Source of the DNA: Gelidibacter maritimus | GTDB lineage: Bacteria > Bacteroidota > Bacteroidia > Flavobacteriales > Flavobacteriaceae | DNA: 64,000 nt | Reading direction: 5' to 3' | Assembly (NCBI RefSeq): GCF_014062315.1 | Contig: NZ_JACGLT010000012.1 | Coordinates: forward strand, 52,510 to 116,509 | Shown: piece after piece, positions 62,257 through 64,000 of the stretch | Numbering within the stretch: position 1 is the stretch's first letter | Layout: each line of letters starts with the position of its first letter | Made by a program: the position numbers and the translations under genes | Notes under the pieces: model-generated | The model's input: only the letters and a program-made list of their open reading frames with translations | Database searches by the model: none | What the model was told of the DNA's origin: nothing

Positions 62257-63998
62257 GAGGCTGTCTAAAAAGGCAGTCTCTTTTTTTATGCTTTAGATTT
62301 AGAAAAAAGCTTTGATTTTCGTATCTTAATGTTATGAAAAGCAACGTTATATGGAAGACCAATAGCCAGTCACAATTGAGTCTTCTCCCACCCAGTTATA
62401 ATGATTTTGTTCCAGAGCATCATCCCGTGCGTATCGTCAACAGCATTCTTGATCAAATAGATATCAGTTCCATAGAAAGGACCTATAAAGGCGGTGGCAC
62501 CTCGAGCTATCATCCCAGGGATCTGCTCAAAATTTTGGTCTATGCTTATCTTCGCAACTTATATTCATCCCGTAAGATCGAACAGGCCTTGGGTGAGAAC
62601 GTCCATTTTATGTGGCTCGGCGGCTGTATCCAGCCTGACCATAATACCATCAGTAATTTTCGATCGGGAAAACTCAAGGGAAAGTTCAAAAAGATCTTTA
62701 ACCAAGTTGTCATTCTGCTGGCAGAACAGGGCTACCTGAGCTTAAAGGACATCTTTGTTGATGGCACCAAGATCGAGGCCAATGCCAATCGCTATACTTT
62801 TGTTTGGGGAAAGAGCATCAAGACCTCGCGCACGCGCATTGAAAAACAGCTCAAGGATTTATGGCGCTATGTAGAGACCGTATATGCAGAGGAAGAACAA
62901 AAGCCCAACCAGCCTGATAATTTTAAAGCCATAGATCCCAATGAAGTATCCCAAACGATCGATAAGATCAACCGGGCTCTCCAGGGAAAGGATGTTGATA
63001 AGAAAGTAAAACAAAAGCTCAATTATGCCAAGAAGAACTGGCCAAAGAATATTGCCAAATACAATAGCTACGAAGCGCAGATAGGCGGGCGCAACTCCAT
63101 GAGCAAGACGGATCCCGACACCACCTTTATGAGGATGAAAGAAGACCACATGCTAAATGGCCAGCTCAAACCAGGTTATAATCTACAGGCAGCCACCAAC
63201 AACCAGTTCATAGCAAACTACACCCTTGCACAGACCACGGCAGACACTGCCACACTTATCGAGCATACCGAAGATTTTATAAAAGGTTATGGAAAACCGC
63301 CCGAAAGACTGACGGCCGATGCAGGCTATGGCAGTGATGAAAACTACACCTACCTCGAAGACAATGATATTGAGGCTTTTGTAAAATACAATTACTTCCA
63401 CAAGGAACAGTTGGATGAAAAACGTGGCAAGAACAAAAATCCTTTTGCAGCAGATAAGCTGTTCTATAACGATGAAGCAGATACCTATTATTGCCCTATG
63501 GGGCAGCCGATGGATAATATAGGGAGCTATGTGAGAAAAACAGCTACCGGATATGAACAGAAAATAGACAGATATCAGGCTAAAAACTGTATAGGCTGCC
63601 AGCTTAGAAGCCTGTGCCATAAATCAAAAAGCAATCGTATTGTAGAGAGGAACCACAAGCTGGTCAGGCTTAAGGCAAGAGCGAAACAAAAATTATTGAG
63701 TCCACAAGGTATTGCCCACAGAAAACAAAGATGTTGGGATGTGGAGGCAGTATTTGGTAACATAAAACACAATATGAACTTCAGAAGGTTCATGTTAAGG
63801 GGCCTTGATAAGGTAGAAACAGAAATAGGCCTCATTGCCATGGCGCATAACCTTAAAAAAGTGAGTTTAGCGATGTAAGAATCGCTTTGCCCAATTTTAA
63901 CCCAGAACTAATTGCCCAATTATCCGAGCAAATCCATAATGAAACCAAAAGAACCAAAAAAATAAAAGGTCGCCTAAATAGTTTTTAGACGACCTCTT
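62255..63998 (+). mobile_element. IS1182-family insertion sequence
   Basis: The element of about 1.74 kb is bounded by imperfect inverted repeats (left AAGAGGCTGTCTAAAAA; right, on the minus strand, AAGAGGTCGTCTAAAAA; 15 of 17 match). Each end also forms a hairpin (GAGGCTGTC with GGCAGTCTC; AGGTCG arms on the right), which may block read-through transcription. One transposase gene fills it. Target-site duplication cannot be judged because the right flank lies outside the window. Confidence 0.88.
62334..63878 (+). CDS. IS1182-family transposase
   Basis: The 514-residue transposase has an N-terminal DUF772-like region with SSIERTYKGGGTSSYHPRDLLK and a DDE core: Asp in DIFVDGTKIEANANR, Asp in LTADAGYGSDENY and Glu in DVEAVFGNIKHNMNFRRF. 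It is intact, so the copy may be active. Codon use is richer in G and C than the island genes, indicating a separate recent arrival. Confidence 0.93.
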   Translation: MKSNVIWKTNSQSQLSLLPPSYNDFVPEHHPVRIVNSILDQIDISSIERTYKGGGTSSYHPRDLLKILVYAYLRNLYSSRKIEQALGENVHFMWLGGCIQPDHNTISNFRSGKLKGKFKKIFNQVVILLAEQGYLSLKDIFVDGTKIEANANRYTFVWGKSIKTSRTRIEKQLKDLWRYVETVYAEEEQKPNQPDNFKAIDPNEVSQTIDKINRALQGKDVDKKVKQKLNYAKKNWPKNIAKYNSYEAQIGGRNSMSKTDPDTTFMRMKEDHMLNGQLKPGYNLQAATNNQFIANYTLAQTTADTATLIEHTEDFIKGYGKPPERLTADAGYGSDENYTYLEDNDIEAFVKYNYFHKEQLDEKRGKNKNPFAADKLFYNDEADTYYCPMGQPMDNIGSYVRKTATGYEQKIDRYQAKNCIGCQLRSLCHKSKSNRIVERNHKLVRLKARAKQKLLSPQGIAHRKQRCWDVEAVFGNIKHNMNFRRFMLRGLDKVETEIGLIAMAHNLKKVSLAM

Positions 63999-64000
63999 TT

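Overview
The window looks like a chromosome segment of a marine-type member of the Flavobacteriaceae (Bacteroidetes). The support is a low G+C content, promoters of the Bacteroidetes type (-7 box TAnnTTTG, with a TTTG-like -33 box), almost no Shine-Dalgarno sequences, gliding and type IX secretion markers (gldH, two secreted enzymes with C-terminal sorting domains), a PID-CTERM sorting protein and a flexirubin/aryl-polyene type pigment cluster. No species is assigned.

Region 1 (1-10820) is the right part of a flexirubin/aryl-polyene cluster, mostly on the minus strand and running off the left edge. A tyrosine ammonia-lyase would supply the 4-coumarate starter. Ketosynthases with a partner lacking the active-site Cys, an acyl carrier protein, a FabG-type reductase and a hotdog dehydratase would extend and desaturate it. 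A methyltransferase, a thioesterase and an HtrB/LpxL-type acyltransferase would tailor and attach it. A divergent FAD-dependent halogenase-like gene borders the cluster.

Region 2 (11180-44275) is mostly housekeeping: ribE, pdxA, yceD-rpmF, fabH-accB-accC, mtgA, an ABC ATPase, a prolyl oligopeptidase, asd, mscL, alr-tdk, rsmI, a beta-lactamase-like hydrolase, a DEDDy exonuclease, scoAB, ricT-gldH with a class A penicillin-binding protein, M23 and M1 peptidases with sorting domains, trhO, a SCO protein and rseP. An 885-bp gene-free stretch (30003-30887) holds degenerate repeats and hairpins.

Region 3 (44446-62256) is a genomic island of about 17.7 kb in the 3' end of a tRNA-Asn(GTT) gene, bounded by a perfect 34-bp direct repeat. 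It opens with a Bacteroidetes-type tyrosine recombinase, followed by small uncharacterised genes (the first a short TerB-like one) and a DNA-metabolism set (AAA ATPase, DUF3871 protein). Then come a structured leader with a possible attenuator, a phage-like SF2 helicase, a GIY-YIG homing-type endonuclease, and a defence pair (type IIG restriction-methylase; DUF262-DUF1524-DUF4268 nuclease) with a small lipoprotein between them. A minus-strand AAA ATPase with an apparent operator over its promoter closes the island. No relaxase or conjugation gene is visible.

Region 4 (62255-63998) is an IS1182-family insertion sequence abutting the right attachment repeat. Its codon use is visibly richer in G+C than the island's.
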